DNA of 64,000 nucleotides from Bacteroidales bacterium (GTDB lineage: Bacteria > Bacteroidota > Bacteroidia > Bacteroidales > VadinHA17). Where the stretch lies: contig JADJLX010000006.1 in assembly GCA_016709865.1 (NCBI GenBank), forward strand, positions 310,001 to 374,000, written 5' to 3'. Position 1 is the first letter of the stretch, and every line of letters starts with the position of its first letter. Made by a program: the position numbers and the translations under genes. The notes below the pieces were generated by a model. It had not been told where the DNA came from. It saw only the letters and a program-made list of their open reading frames with translations, and did not search any database. Positions 55,290 through 64,000 of the stretch are shown piece after piece.

Positions 55290-57890
55290 TTATTTGGCAG
55301 CTATTACAATATTTGCATCCTTCAATCCTGCAGCAGTTGCCTTGACATAGATATTTCCCGGTTTCTCAGGACGTATTATCGCAAGGCAGATCCCCTGATA
55401 TGCTTTTTTCTTTGGCTGCTGAAAACTCGACATATCTCTTGGATTACCGCTACCAACTCCTGCTACTTTACCGCTTCCTGTAACCTCAAAATTCACAAGG
55501 ATATCATCGGCATCAGGAACAATGTTACCATTCGGATCTAATATTTCAGCTCTCACATACGAGAGGTCATTCCTATCAGCTTTGATATCATATCTGTCTG
55601 CAATAAGTCTTACTGAAGACGGCTTTCCAGTAGTTACAAGTATCTGAGATGCTGATTCCTTGCCATTCTCGAAGCAACGTGCAACAAGCTTGCCCGGCTC
55701 ATAGGGTACTTCGAAAGTAGCAGTAATTGATTTTCCGGGTTCAATATTCTGTTCACCCACTACCTTGCCGTTTAGCTCAAGTTTCACAAGAGGACTTCGT
55801 GTATAAACGTGGACAATGAATTTCTTACCTTCCTGTCCGGCCCAGTTCCAGCTCTTAAGTTCATCGGGAAATCCCCAGTTGCTCACAGTCTCTTTCTTTC
55901 CTTCAGGAATTGGACGATGTACAAACATCTCAACTTTGCTCTTACCCCATACAACATACTGATAATATGACGGAACTTTCCTGTTTCCGATTATGTCAAT
56001 GTCGCCCTGGTAATTAGTATATACCGGCCATACATCTCGTCTGAAGAATCCACCACCTGCAGGAGGTGTTCCAGGAGCTGCTCCCGGTGCACCGGCCGGT
56101 GCATTTGCAGCCTGATTAACCTGCTGGTTTGCGGCAGCAGGTAATGCTGGATTGGCTTCTGAGGTGATATCCCTTAGCTGAGGCATACCTACTCCTGCCT
56201 CACCAATGTTATCTGTTGCTGTCCAGACAAAGTATCCGATCACATAAGGAAGTTTTTTTACTGTTTCATAGTTTTCAAGAGCCAGCGGAGGATTTGTTTC
56301 ACTGCCAATCATAACCCTGTCGGGATATTTAACATGATCCTCTTCATATCGCTTCCATGCATAATTATACCCGATAAGATCAAAAAGGGCCATGTGCTCA
56401 GGAATCTCATCCCATTTACTTTTCTGACCTCTCATCCAGGCAAAGTCATTAAAACATTCTGTTACAAAGCGGGTCTTGTCGAACCTGCGTATTTCACCTG
56501 TCAGATTTTTTGCGATCCTGTATCCTGATGTATCGAATGTTTCACGGATTTCGTTCCCAATGCTCCATATTATTACCGATGGATGGTTTCTGTCGCGCTT
56601 AACCCACGACCCTACATCTCTCTGCCACCATTCTTTGAAATAAAGGTGATAATCCTGCTCCTTTTTAGGGGTTTCCCACATATCGAATACCTCATTGACA
56701 ACAAGCATCCCGAGCTTGTCGCATGCATCAAGCAATGCTGGCGATGGAGGATTGTGGCTGGTTCTGATGGCATTAAAACCATACTTCTTCAATATCTCAA
56801 TTTTTCGCTCCTCAGCACGGTCAATTGAAGCTGCGCCAAGAGGACCATTGTCGTGGTGATAACATCCTCCAATCATTTCAACCGGTTTGCCGTTAATTGT
56901 CAAACCGGCCTTTGCATCTATTTTTATACTTCGGATACCGAACTGAGCCTGCTCATAATCTATAATTTTTCCATTTTCAATTACAGATACTTTTGCCACA
57001 TAAAGGTTGGGTACCTCAAGAGACCACAAAGCAGGCCTTTGAACAGTAACGAGTTGTTGAACTTCCACTGTCTGGCCAGGTCTGACTAACGAATTGGTAT
57101 TTATCGCGCCAGCCTGCTTACCCAAGGCATCATATAACTGAGTCTTAAGAACAATTTGTTTTTCCGTTGACCCACTGTTTGTGATATAAGAGGCTATATT
57201 CACATCTGCCGAATATTGCGAAACGGACGGAGTTGTAACATACAGACCACCGGCAACATCAATATGGACAGGATCAGCAAGTGTCAGCCACACATGACGT
57301 GTGATACCTGAACCAGAATACCAGCGTGAATTCAATCCTTTGTTTCTGACACGGACAGCAACAACATTTGGTTTTCCGGGTGCATTAAGGAATGATGTGA
57401 TATTATAATTGAAAGGTGTATACCCGTAAGGATGAAATCCAAGATGTTTTCCATTAATCCAGACATCAGAATTCATGTATACTCCGTCAAACTGCAGATA
57501 GGCAATCTTGCTCTTATCTTCAGGTTTAATTGTAAAGCTTTTCCGATACCAGCCAATTCCTCCAACCGTATATCCGGAACTCATCTTGTCAACAGAAAGT
57601 TTGCTGAATGGCCCGATGATGTCATCACCGTTCTGTCCCGGAAGATCTTCAATGCTCCAGTCGTGAGGCACACTGATGATTCTCCAACTGGCATCGTTGA
57701 AACCCGGATTCTCAGCACCTGCAATACTGTCTTTCATGAAACGCCAGCCATCATCGAATGAGAGTGTCCTTACAAGGGGGGCTGGTGCTGTGATTTGGCT
57801 AAATACTGACAGACCGCTAAATATCGTCAATCCCAGGCACAGAGCGAGAGTAACGACGAATGAACCTGACAGAAAGCTTTGCCTTTTCAT
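55290..57890 (-). CDS. GH2 glycosidase (beta-galactosidase-like), paralog B
   Basis: An 866-residue secreted GH2 enzyme with a signal peptide (hydrophobic stretch about 10-32) rather than a lipobox. The domain order matches its neighbour, with the acid/base Glu447 in S-I-G-N-E-I-R-E and the nucleophile in I-G-S-E-T-N. Unlike paralog A it carries an insert of about 30 residues rich in A, P, G, Q and N before G-G-F-F-R-R-D. It starts inside the stop of the PQQ-like gene (ATGA overlap), so translation is probably coupled. Confidence 0.94.
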   Translation of the reverse strand: MKRQSFLSGSFVVTLALCLGLTIFSGLSVFSQITAPAPLVRTLSFDDGWRFMKDSIAGAENPGFNDASWRIISVPHDWSIEDLPGQNGDDIIGPFSKLSVDKMSSGYTVGGIGWYRKSFTIKPEDKSKIAYLQFDGVYMNSDVWINGKHLGFHPYGYTPFNYNITSFLNAPGKPNVVAVRVRNKGLNSRWYSGSGITRHVWLTLADPVHIDVAGGLYVTTPSVSQYSADVNIASYITNSGSTEKQIVLKTQLYDALGKQAGAINTNSLVRPGQTVEVQQLVTVQRPALWSLEVPNLYVAKVSVIENGKIIDYEQAQFGIRSIKIDAKAGLTINGKPVEMIGGCYHHDNGPLGAASIDRAEERKIEILKKYGFNAIRTSHNPPSPALLDACDKLGMLVVNEVFDMWETPKKEQDYHLYFKEWWQRDVGSWVKRDRNHPSVIIWSIGNEIRETFDTSGYRIAKNLTGEIRRFDKTRFVTECFNDFAWMRGQKSKWDEIPEHMALFDLIGYNYAWKRYEEDHVKYPDRVMIGSETNPPLALENYETVKKLPYVIGYFVWTATDNIGEAGVGMPQLRDITSEANPALPAAANQQVNQAANAPAGAPGAAPGTPPAGGGFFRRDVWPVYTNYQGDIDIIGNRKVPSYYQYVVWGKSKVEMFVHRPIPEGKKETVSNWGFPDELKSWNWAGQEGKKFIVHVYTRSPLVKLELNGKVVGEQNIEPGKSITATFEVPYEPGKLVARCFENGKESASQILVTTGKPSSVRLIADRYDIKADRNDLSYVRAEILDPNGNIVPDADDILVNFEVTGSGKVAGVGSGNPRDMSSFQQPKKKAYQGICLAIIRPEKPGNIYVKATAAGLKDANIVIAAK

Positions 57891-59191
57891 TTTACAACTT
57901 TAACACACATCAGACGGCTCTGATCGCGGATAAGAAGTTTACCATCAGCTAATGCAAGCGGTGCCCAGTTCTGTGTCGGGAACCTCTGATCGCCTGAATC
58001 ACCCTTAAGTAGTTCAGAAGAAGAGATCGCTTTAAAGGCTGTCGGATCAGGCTCAATTAGATATACCTTACTGCTGCCATCTGTGACAAGCAACAAACCA
58101 TCAGCCAGGATCATACCACCTTTATCAAATAAGGGTGCTCTGCGTGTTATCCATTTTACCTTTCCGTCCATTCCCATACAAACCAGACCGTCTTTTCTTT
58201 CGTTTGTTGAATACTGAGCGTAGAAATAACCGTTAACAAGAACAGGAGGCTGTGTGTGTGCACCAAAATCAGGATTCTTGAAAAGTTCTGTAACATTGTA
58301 GGTGCCATCAGCCTTTTTCTCAACTTTTATCATTGATGATCCTGCATTATATCCTCCGGTGATCAGCATCTTTCCTTCACCTGCGTCAACGGCACTCGGG
58401 GCAGGGATTGAGCATTGCCAGTTTCCATATTCCCAGAGAATTTTGCCTGTAATTGGGTCTATTCCAACTACTTTACCGCCACTGGCGCTTTCTCCGCGAC
58501 CAGCTGAAGCTGTTATCATTACAACGTGGTCTTCTTTTCCAACTTTTACAATTGCAGGGCTTACATAACCAACAGGTCCGAGAGATGGGGTTGCCCATTT
58601 AACTTTTCCAGTCAGTTTATCGTAAGCCACAACACCAGCCTGAGGAGCCTGTGAAGCCAGGATAAGCAGATCACCGTAAACCATAGGACACTGGCTTATT
58701 GCCCAGGTAGGGATTTTTGCCCCGCCATAATCAGTCCAGACATTCTTATTCCATATTGGTTTATGTGTATTGATATCAATGCAATAAAGGTCTCCATAAG
58801 GTCCGCATGAATAAACCCGGTTGCCATCTACAGCAGGTACGCTTCGTGATCCGGGAAACATTACAGATCCGGGAGCATCATAACTAAAACTCCAGAGTTC
58901 CTTACCGGTTGCAAGGTCAAAACATCTCATCTTATCCCCAACTTTGTCATCTCTGTCAAGCAAATAGGCCTTCCCTCCTTTAACAACAGGACCGCCAAAA
59001 CCGATGCCAACTTCAGTTGTCCAAAGCACTTCCGGACCCTGCTGCGGCCATGTGCGTAGAAGACCTTTCTGAGCAGACATGCTGTTTCTGTTGGGACCAA
59101 GATATTGTGGCCAGTCTTGAGCAATGGCAGAACTAAATGCACTAATGCATAAAAGAATGTATATACTTCTGCGAAAAATTTTTGTTATCAT
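57887..59191 (-). CDS. Secreted PQQ-like beta-propeller protein
   Basis: The 434-residue protein has a signal peptide (cut near A-I-A-Q-D) and repeated beta-propeller blades with the PQQ-like W and G-K-V/I-L-W motifs (for example D-W-P-Q-Y-L-G-P-N-R-N at the N-terminus, G-K-E-L-W-S, G-K-V-K-W-A, G-K-I-L-W-E). Such proteins, close to the PQQ-binding-like repeat family, often stand in Bacteroidota carbohydrate clusters; whether they bind PQQ is unclear and no dehydrogenase residues are obvious. It is the first gene of the cluster running to the Gfo/Idh gene. Confidence 0.9.
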   Translation of the reverse strand: MITKIFRRSIYILLCISAFSSAIAQDWPQYLGPNRNSMSAQKGLLRTWPQQGPEVLWTTEVGIGFGGPVVKGGKAYLLDRDDKVGDKMRCFDLATGKELWSFSYDAPGSVMFPGSRSVPAVDGNRVYSCGPYGDLYCIDINTHKPIWNKNVWTDYGGAKIPTWAISQCPMVYGDLLILASQAPQAGVVAYDKLTGKVKWATPSLGPVGYVSPAIVKVGKEDHVVMITASAGRGESASGGKVVGIDPITGKILWEYGNWQCSIPAPSAVDAGEGKMLITGGYNAGSSMIKVEKKADGTYNVTELFKNPDFGAHTQPPVLVNGYFYAQYSTNERKDGLVCMGMDGKVKWITRRAPLFDKGGMILADGLLLVTDGSSKVYLIEPDPTAFKAISSSELLKGDSGDQRFPTQNWAPLALADGKLLIRDQSRLMCVKVVK

Positions 59192-59331
59192 ATTATGGCT
59201 TTTTTAAGTTTTATTCCAAGGTTCGAATATATATAATATAATGGAATGCAATATCCGGTCTGTTTCTTATAAGATGCCAATCTTGCTTTAAAAAGAAAAA
59301 TCGTGTCGCAATCGCGAAGAATCTTTTGTTT

Positions 59332-60042
59332 TCAAACTCCGAATATCAGAAACATTCCTGCTGCTATCGCTGCGCCAACAAGAGGACCGACTATAGGCAC
59401 CCAGGCATATCTCCAGTCACTGTCGCGCTTTGATGGCATTGGCAGGAAGAAATGCATAATGCGCGGACCAAGGTCGCGGGCCGGATTAATTGCATACCCG
59501 GTGGGGCCGCCAAGTGACAGACCAAGTCCAAGGACAACAATAGAAACAGGAAGTGCATTAAGTGCTCCCAGTCCTACATCAGGGGCTGCCATGTATAGAA
59601 CAGCCAGAGATAAAATATATGTACCGATTATCTCTGTAAGTGTATTATACCAATAACTTCTGATATTTGGTGATGTACAAAATACCGCCAGCTTTGAATC
59701 GGCATCTTCAGTTGCATCAAAATGCTTTTTGTATGCAAGCCAGACAAGAAATGCCCCGAACATTGCACCTAAAAGCTGGGCGCACCAATAAAGAGGCAGT
59801 AGTGAAAAAGAGAATTTATTGGCCAGAACGAGTGCCAGTGTTACAGCCGGATTTAAATGTGCCCCGCTTATCGGTGCTGCCACAAGTACTCCGGTAAACA
59901 CTCCTACTGCCCATCCAAAAGTTATTACTATCCAGCCGCTGTTGTTACCTTTTGTTTTATTGAGAAGCACATTGGCAACTACTCCTCCTCCAAAAACGAT
60001 GATTATTGCTGTTCCAAAGAATTCAGCGAAAAATGTATTCAT
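59332..60042 (-). CDS. glpF: Glycerol facilitator / aquaglyceroporin GlpF
   Basis: A 236-residue MIP channel with six transmembrane helices. Both pore motifs are intact: H-L-N-P-A-V-T and I-N-P-A-R-D. The aspartate after the second NPA-R is the mark of glycerol-conducting members. It brings glycerol across the inner membrane for the kinase encoded upstream. The gene follows glpK after 158 bases that hold a heptanucleotide repeat tract. Confidence 0.93.
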   Translation of the reverse strand: MNTFFAEFFGTAIIIVFGGGVVANVLLNKTKGNNSGWIVITFGWAVGVFTGVLVAAPISGAHLNPAVTLALVLANKFSFSLLPLYWCAQLLGAMFGAFLVWLAYKKHFDATEDADSKLAVFCTSPNIRSYWYNTLTEIIGTYILSLAVLYMAAPDVGLGALNALPVSIVVLGLGLSLGGPTGYAINPARDLGPRIMHFFLPMPSKRDSDWRYAWVPIVGPLVGAAIAAGMFLIFGV

Positions 60043-60113
60043 ATTACCAAATTATTAAATTATCACTTGAAATTAGATTCTGTATATCTTATAAATTTGT
60101 CTTTGTTGAAAGA

Positions 60114-60199
60114 ATTTCGGATTTCGGATTTTTGATTGCGGATTAAAGTCGAAATTGGATTCCAATAAATCCGAAATCGGCAATCCGAAATCCGAAATA
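60114..60199. repeat. Heptanucleotide tandem tract with inverted ends (glpK-glpF gap)
   Basis: The units ATTTCGG, ATTTCGG, ATTTTTG, ATTGCGG, ATTAAAG run from 60114 to 60148. After about 18 bases the inverse units (AAATCCG, AAATCGG, CAATCCG, AAATCCG) run to about 60198, so the outer parts pair as a long imperfect hairpin within the glp transcript. Confidence 0.8.
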
Positions 60200-60200
60200 T

Positions 60201-61691
60201 TTATCCTTCGGCCCAAACTTTAGCAGCATTCACAGCCCGGTGCCATCCTTTTATCAGGGAGTGAGTTTCTGCAGGTTTTATCTCAGGCGAAAAAGTCCTG
60301 TCCATCTGCCATTGCTGCTTAACCTCTTTAATATTACTCCAGTAATTTACTGCCAGTCCGGCAAGATAAGCTGCCCCAAGTGCTGTTGTCTCCGTAATTT
60401 TCGGACGAACAACTTTTGCCTGCAGAAGATCAGACTGGAATTGCATAAGCTGATTATTTACAGTTGCACCTCCATCAACACGCAATTCACGTATATCAAT
60501 ACCCGAATCATTCTGCATTGCCAGAAGAACCTCAAGTGTCTGGTATGCAATACTATCGAGTGCAGCACGTGCTATGTGAGCTGATGAGGAACCTCTTGTG
60601 ATACCAACAATAGTACCTCTTGCATGCTGGTTCCAGTGAGGTGCCCCCAGACCCGCAAATGCAGGAACAAAATATACACCATCACTATCTTTAACCTTCG
60701 CAGCAAGCTTCTCAACATCGGTTGACTTTTTGATTATTCCAAGTCCATCGCGGAGCCACTGAACAACTGCTCCTGCGATAAAAATACTTCCTTCCAGGGC
60801 ATATTGTGTATCGTTGCCAATTTTCCATGCAATGGTTGTCAGAAGCTGGTTCTTCGATTCTATAGGTTTGTTTCCAATATTCATAACCATGAAACAACCT
60901 GTTCCATATGTATTCTTTACCATCCCCGGTTCGGTGCACATCTGACCGAAAAGAGCGGCCTGCTGATCGCCGGCAATACCAGCTATAGGTATTGCAGTGG
61001 CAAAGTTACCAACAGTATTGCCATATACTTCACTTGATGATCTTACTTCAGGCAGCATACTGGCAGGAATATTAAAGATCTTCAGAAGCTCTTCATCCCA
61101 TTTGAGAGTATTTATATTATAGAGCATAGTCCTCGAAGCATTTGTCACATCAGTAATATGCATTTTACCTTTTGTAAGATTCCAGACCAGCCATGAGTCA
61201 ACTGTTCCGAAAGCCAGCTGACCTTCATCTGCAAGCTTCCGGGCTCCCTTGACATTTTCCAGAATCCACCTGACCTTTGTTGCAGAAAAATATGCATCTA
61301 TTATTAGTCCTGTCTTTTCACGTATCGTCCGGCTATGCCCCTCCTTTTTTAAAAGATCACAGAAATCAGATGTACGTCGGTCCTGCCATACAATTGCATT
61401 GTAAACAGGTTTACCTGTCTTACGGTTCCATACAATTGTTGTCTCGCGTTGATTTGTTATGCCTATTGCTGCAATATTTGAGCTTTCCAGTCCTGCCTTG
61501 GTAATCGCCTCAAGTGCAACCCCTGCCTGTGTCGACCAGATCTCGTCAGGATCATGTTCCACCCAACCTGGTTTAGGGAAATACTGTGTAAATTCTTTTT
61601 GAGCCGTTGCTACAGGAAGCCCGTTGTGATCAAATACTATTGCCCTGGAACTTGTCGTTCCCTGGTCAAGTGCTAAAATGAATTTCTTCAT
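60201..61691 (-). CDS. glpK: Glycerol kinase
   Basis: The 496-residue FGGY kinase has D-Q-G-T-T-S-S-R-A at the N-terminus, [16 protein letters not shown], and the ATP-site motif G-T-G-C-F-M; near the C-terminus comes D-G-G-A-T-V-N-N. It phosphorylates glycerol to sn-glycerol 3-phosphate. Length and motifs are full. It lies 32 bases after glpD, so the two are probably in one transcript. Confidence 0.97.
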   Translation of the reverse strand: MKKFILALDQGTTSSRAIVFDHNGLPVATAQKEFTQYFPKPGWVEHDPDEIWSTQAGVALEAITKAGLESSNIAAIGITNQRETTIVWNRKTGKPVYNAIVWQDRRTSDFCDLLKKEGHSRTIREKTGLIIDAYFSATKVRWILENVKGARKLADEGQLAFGTVDSWLVWNLTKGKMHITDVTNASRTMLYNINTLKWDEELLKIFNIPASMLPEVRSSSEVYGNTVGNFATAIPIAGIAGDQQAALFGQMCTEPGMVKNTYGTGCFMVMNIGNKPIESKNQLLTTIAWKIGNDTQYALEGSIFIAGAVVQWLRDGLGIIKKSTDVEKLAAKVKDSDGVYFVPAFAGLGAPHWNQHARGTIVGITRGSSSAHIARAALDSIAYQTLEVLLAMQNDSGIDIRELRVDGGATVNNQLMQFQSDLLQAKVVRPKITETTALGAAYLAGLAVNYWSNIKEVKQQWQMDRTFSPEIKPAETHSLIKGWHRAVNAAKVWAEG

Positions 61692-61723
61692 ATCTTCCTT
61701 GTAATTAATTGAATATCAATATT

Positions 61724-63283
61724 TTATATATATTTGTTAATCAGCGACTTATACGACTCAATCTGGATGCTTTTCCAATTTTGGTCATACCCGAATTCTG
61801 CTGCCATCAAACGTGCGACTTCGGGAGCAGCATCAGCGCTTGCCTGTGCATTAAGCAAAAGTGCTCTTGTTCGTCTGGCCAGAAGATCTTCAATTGTCAC
61901 GGGCATCTCATTCCTGCAAATCCAGATTACTTCAGCTTTTGTATATGGTAAACCTGAAACAACCTGTGCTCCAAGTTCAGGGTTTTCAGCAATCATCTTC
62001 TCAATTTCAGCTGATTTTTCGCCATAAATGTGAAGACGTCCGGCACTGCTGTTATCAGTGAGTTTTGTAAGTTTCAGATCAGATGTAATACATTTCATAT
62101 CCTTAAGAAATCCTGCAGCAATAGCTTTGTCAATGGTCTCTTCTGCCATCCTGCGGTATGTAGTCCACTTACCTCCGACTATCGACAGAAGCCCTGAGGG
62201 TGAGAGGGTAATCTTATGTCTCCTTGAGACCTCTTTTGTCGATTCAGGGTTATCAGGATTGGCTGCAAGAGGACGCAATCCTGCAAAAATGCAAAGAACA
62301 TCTTCCCTTCGCGGTGGTTTTACAAGATAGAGTTCAGCTGTCTTCAGGATAAAATTGATTTCCTTTTCAAGAGCCACAGGCTCCAGAGTGACATCAGCTA
62401 CAGGTGTATCAGTAGTACCAACAACAACTTCATCATACCAGGGTATGGCAAACAATACTCTCCCGTCGGAAGTCTTCGGAATCATAATTGCTGAATTACT
62501 TTGAAGAAATGATTTATCGAGAACTATGTGTACACCCTGACTTGGTTTTATTGTTGGTTTTGAGGAAGGATTATCCATCCTTGCAATATCATCGGCGAAT
62601 ACCCCTGTTGCATTGATAACCACCTTCGCTTCAAAAGTGAATTCATTTCCGGAAACCTCATCTGCAGCTTTTACTCCGCATACATTTCCCTTTTCATTTT
62701 TTATCAGGCTGGTTACTCTGCAATAGTTCAGAATGGTTCCTCCTCTTTCCGTTGCGGACTGTGCAAGTGCTACAGCAAACCGTGAATCATCAAACTGGCC
62801 ATCATGATAAACCACTCCTCCTTTCAGCCCTTCAGATTTGAGGAGAGGAAGCTTTGAAAGTGTCTTTTCTTTATTTATGAAATACGATTTACCCAGACTT
62901 AACCGGCCTGCCAGAATATCGTAGAATTTTAGTCCTACAGTGTACATTATCGCATCCCAGATCGTATATATAGGAATAACAAATTCCTGGTTAAAAGTGA
63001 GATGAGGTGCATTCTTCAGCATGAGTCCGCGTTCGTGAAGTGCCTCCATTACGAGCAGCAGGTCACCCTGCGCCATATATCTTACACCTCCGTGTACCAG
63101 CTTCGTGCTTCGTGAGGATGTTCCTTTTGCAAAATCAGACTGCTCAAGAAGCAGAGTGCTATAGCCACGTGATGCCCCATCAAGAGCAATTCCCAATCCT
63201 GTTGCTCCTCCTCCTATAATAATAATATCCCAGATTTTACCTGATTTCTCCTTTAAATCACTAATAATCCTTTCACGATTCAT
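61724..63283 (-). CDS. glpD: FAD-dependent glycerol-3-phosphate dehydrogenase
   Basis: A 519-residue flavoprotein with the N-terminal dinucleotide motif I-G-G-G-A-T-G-L-G, the DAO signature S-S-R-S-T-K-L-V-H-G-G-V-R-Y, and a C-terminal helical domain. It oxidises glycerol 3-phosphate to dihydroxyacetone phosphate and passes electrons to quinone at the inner membrane face; menaquinone made with MqnC is a plausible acceptor. It is the first gene of glpD-glpK-glpF. Confidence 0.96.
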   Translation of the reverse strand: MNRERIISDLKEKSGKIWDIIIIGGGATGLGIALDGASRGYSTLLLEQSDFAKGTSSRSTKLVHGGVRYMAQGDLLLVMEALHERGLMLKNAPHLTFNQEFVIPIYTIWDAIMYTVGLKFYDILAGRLSLGKSYFINKEKTLSKLPLLKSEGLKGGVVYHDGQFDDSRFAVALAQSATERGGTILNYCRVTSLIKNEKGNVCGVKAADEVSGNEFTFEAKVVINATGVFADDIARMDNPSSKPTIKPSQGVHIVLDKSFLQSNSAIMIPKTSDGRVLFAIPWYDEVVVGTTDTPVADVTLEPVALEKEINFILKTAELYLVKPPRREDVLCIFAGLRPLAANPDNPESTKEVSRRHKITLSPSGLLSIVGGKWTTYRRMAEETIDKAIAAGFLKDMKCITSDLKLTKLTDNSSAGRLHIYGEKSAEIEKMIAENPELGAQVVSGLPYTKAEVIWICRNEMPVTIEDLLARRTRALLLNAQASADAAPEVARLMAAEFGYDQNWKSIQIESYKSLINKYI

Positions 63284-63402
63284 CTGCCTCTGATTTTGAT
63301 AATAATGTTACGGAGAAATTTTTGAAAAACAAAAACCAATTTACAATCAAATTCAAGTCTGAACTGGACGTAATCAATCTCTTAATTATCCTTCCCATTT
63401 TT

Positions 63403-63498
63403 GCCCCCCAACCCCCCTAAAGGGGGGCTAAGTTCGTCATTTTAAGACAAATACCAACAAAAGAGGAAGTTAACCCCCCTTTAGGGGGGTAGGGGGGC
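63403..63498. repeat. GC-rich inverted-repeat element, copy 2
   Basis: The same two-arm design as at 38.3 kb: GCCCCCCAACCCCCC then TAAAGGGGGGC at 63403-63428 and the inverted arm ACCCCCCTTTAGGGGGG then TAGGGGGGC ending at 63498, with about 42 AT-rich bases between. It sits in the 242-base gap between glpD and the phosphodiesterase gene. Arm length and spacer length agree with copy 1, while the spacer sequences differ. Confidence 0.85.
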
Positions 63499-63525
63499 GA
63501 ATAATTGGCGAAGGTGTCACATAGC

Positions 63526-64000
63526 TCACCGTAAAAATCCTTTAATACGCTCCGGATTACCATCATTCCTAGCAGGTATTATGTCAAGAATCCTGCAAAC
63601 AAGGTTATATATGTCGACGTTATTAAGTTCTTTGGATTTATAGTTTTTCTTAAAGGCTGGTCCTGTGGCATAAAATATTGAAAACATATCGGAATTGTAA
63701 TTATCAAATCCATGTGCCCCTCCGCTAATAGATGAACCATCAGGACGGGTGCCAATACTCCATGAACTGTCAGCAACCACAACAATCTCAGGGATACGGG
63801 GATGAGTCCCGTAATTCCATCTGGCAGGAAGTTCTGATTTCTTCCAGGCTTTAATTCCTTTTACTCTGTTAAGCAGCATGAGGATACTATCCCGCTTACC
63901 TTCTTTGGGGTTGATCGAATATACAGGACTTCCTCCTGTAACGGATGCAATCATTCGTTCCGGAACGACTGCCCTGATGCTCACATATTTATCACCTGAA
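63526..64000 (-). CDS. Nucleotide pyrophosphatase/phosphodiesterase-like protein, C-terminal part
   Basis: The C-terminal region of an alkaline-phosphatase-superfamily enzyme of the ENPP type. G-A-H-G-F-D-N with a following D-M-F-S-I-F-Y-A-T-G-P-A-F supplies the third metal-binding histidine motif. The reading frame has no stop up to base 64000 (residues S-G-D-K-Y precede a GTG at 63984), so the gene starts beyond the window. Family members hydrolyse phosphodiester or pyrophosphate bonds of nucleotides in the periplasm. Confidence 0.82.
   Translation of the reverse strand, partial: SGDKYVSIRAVVPERMIASVTGGSPVYSINPKEGKRDSILMLLNRVKGIKAWKKSELPARWNYGTHPRIPEIVVVADSSWSIGTRPDGSSISGGAHGFDNYNSDMFSIFYATGPAFKKNYKSKELNNVDIYNLVCRILDIIPARNDGNPERIKGFLR

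Overview
The window is a 64 kb piece of a Bacteroidota chromosome, most likely class Bacteroidia and from an environmental rather than a gut lineage; the genus cannot be told from the sequence. The evidence is the fused lpxC/fabZ gene, the 2478-residue SprA translocon of the type IX secretion system next to ruvA and gcvH, Bacteroidota-type promoters (TTG or TTTG, 17-19 bases, TAnnTTTG) before tRNA-fMet, rimP, mqnC, tatA and gcvH, the futalosine menaquinone gene mqnC, FISUMP and GH2 proteins, and AT-rich non-Shine-Dalgarno gene starts.

Layout. 1-3.9 kb (minus): HD phosphohydrolase, lpxD, lpxC/fabZ and the first codons of lpxA, the early lipid A genes. 4.2-19.9 kb (plus): a large membrane-transport block made of an ABC ATPase, an ABC-2 permease fused to a degenerate M1-peptidase-like domain, TolC, an RND adaptor lipoprotein, one ordinary RND pump, a second RND pump fused in frame through about six extra membrane segments to an ABC ATPase domain, and an ABC-2-type permease that overlaps it by 4 bases. 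This hybrid RND/ABC locus is the most unusual thing in the window. 20-26 kb: a PflA-like radical SAM protein (minus), then rimP-nusA-infB (plus), convergent with gcvH. 26-37 kb (minus): leucyl aminopeptidase, pdxA, ruvA, sprA. 37-42.5 kb: mqnC (plus), then tatA, rseP, dxr, an M23 peptidase and a superoxide-reductase-like protein (minus).

42.8-50.5 kb is an accessory region beside an initiator tRNA gene. The 3' flank of the tRNA is repeated, with a 22-base identical block, near 49.7 kb and more degenerately near 50.5 kb. Between the copies lie two esterases, a LytS/LytTR two-component system, a nitrilase/Lnt-like membrane protein lacking the usual catalytic glutamate, and a lipoprotein. This looks like old site-specific integration at the tRNA, although no integrase remains. 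50.5-59.2 kb (minus) holds a FISUMP-domain protein and a sugar-utilisation cluster (PQQ-like propeller, two tandem GH2 glycosidases, a Tat-exported Gfo/Idh/MocA oxidoreductase). 59.3-63.3 kb (minus) is a glycerol block (glpD, glpK, glpF), followed by the 3' part of a nucleotide pyrophosphatase/phosphodiesterase.

The gaps between genes carry several repeat families: heptanucleotide tandem tracts whose sequence differs from site to site while the 7-base period stays, a GC-rich inverted-repeat element present at 38.3 and 63.4 kb, REP-like palindromes at 20 kb, and a 10-base tandem repeat at 8.6 kb. All calls come from reading the sequence; no database search was possible.
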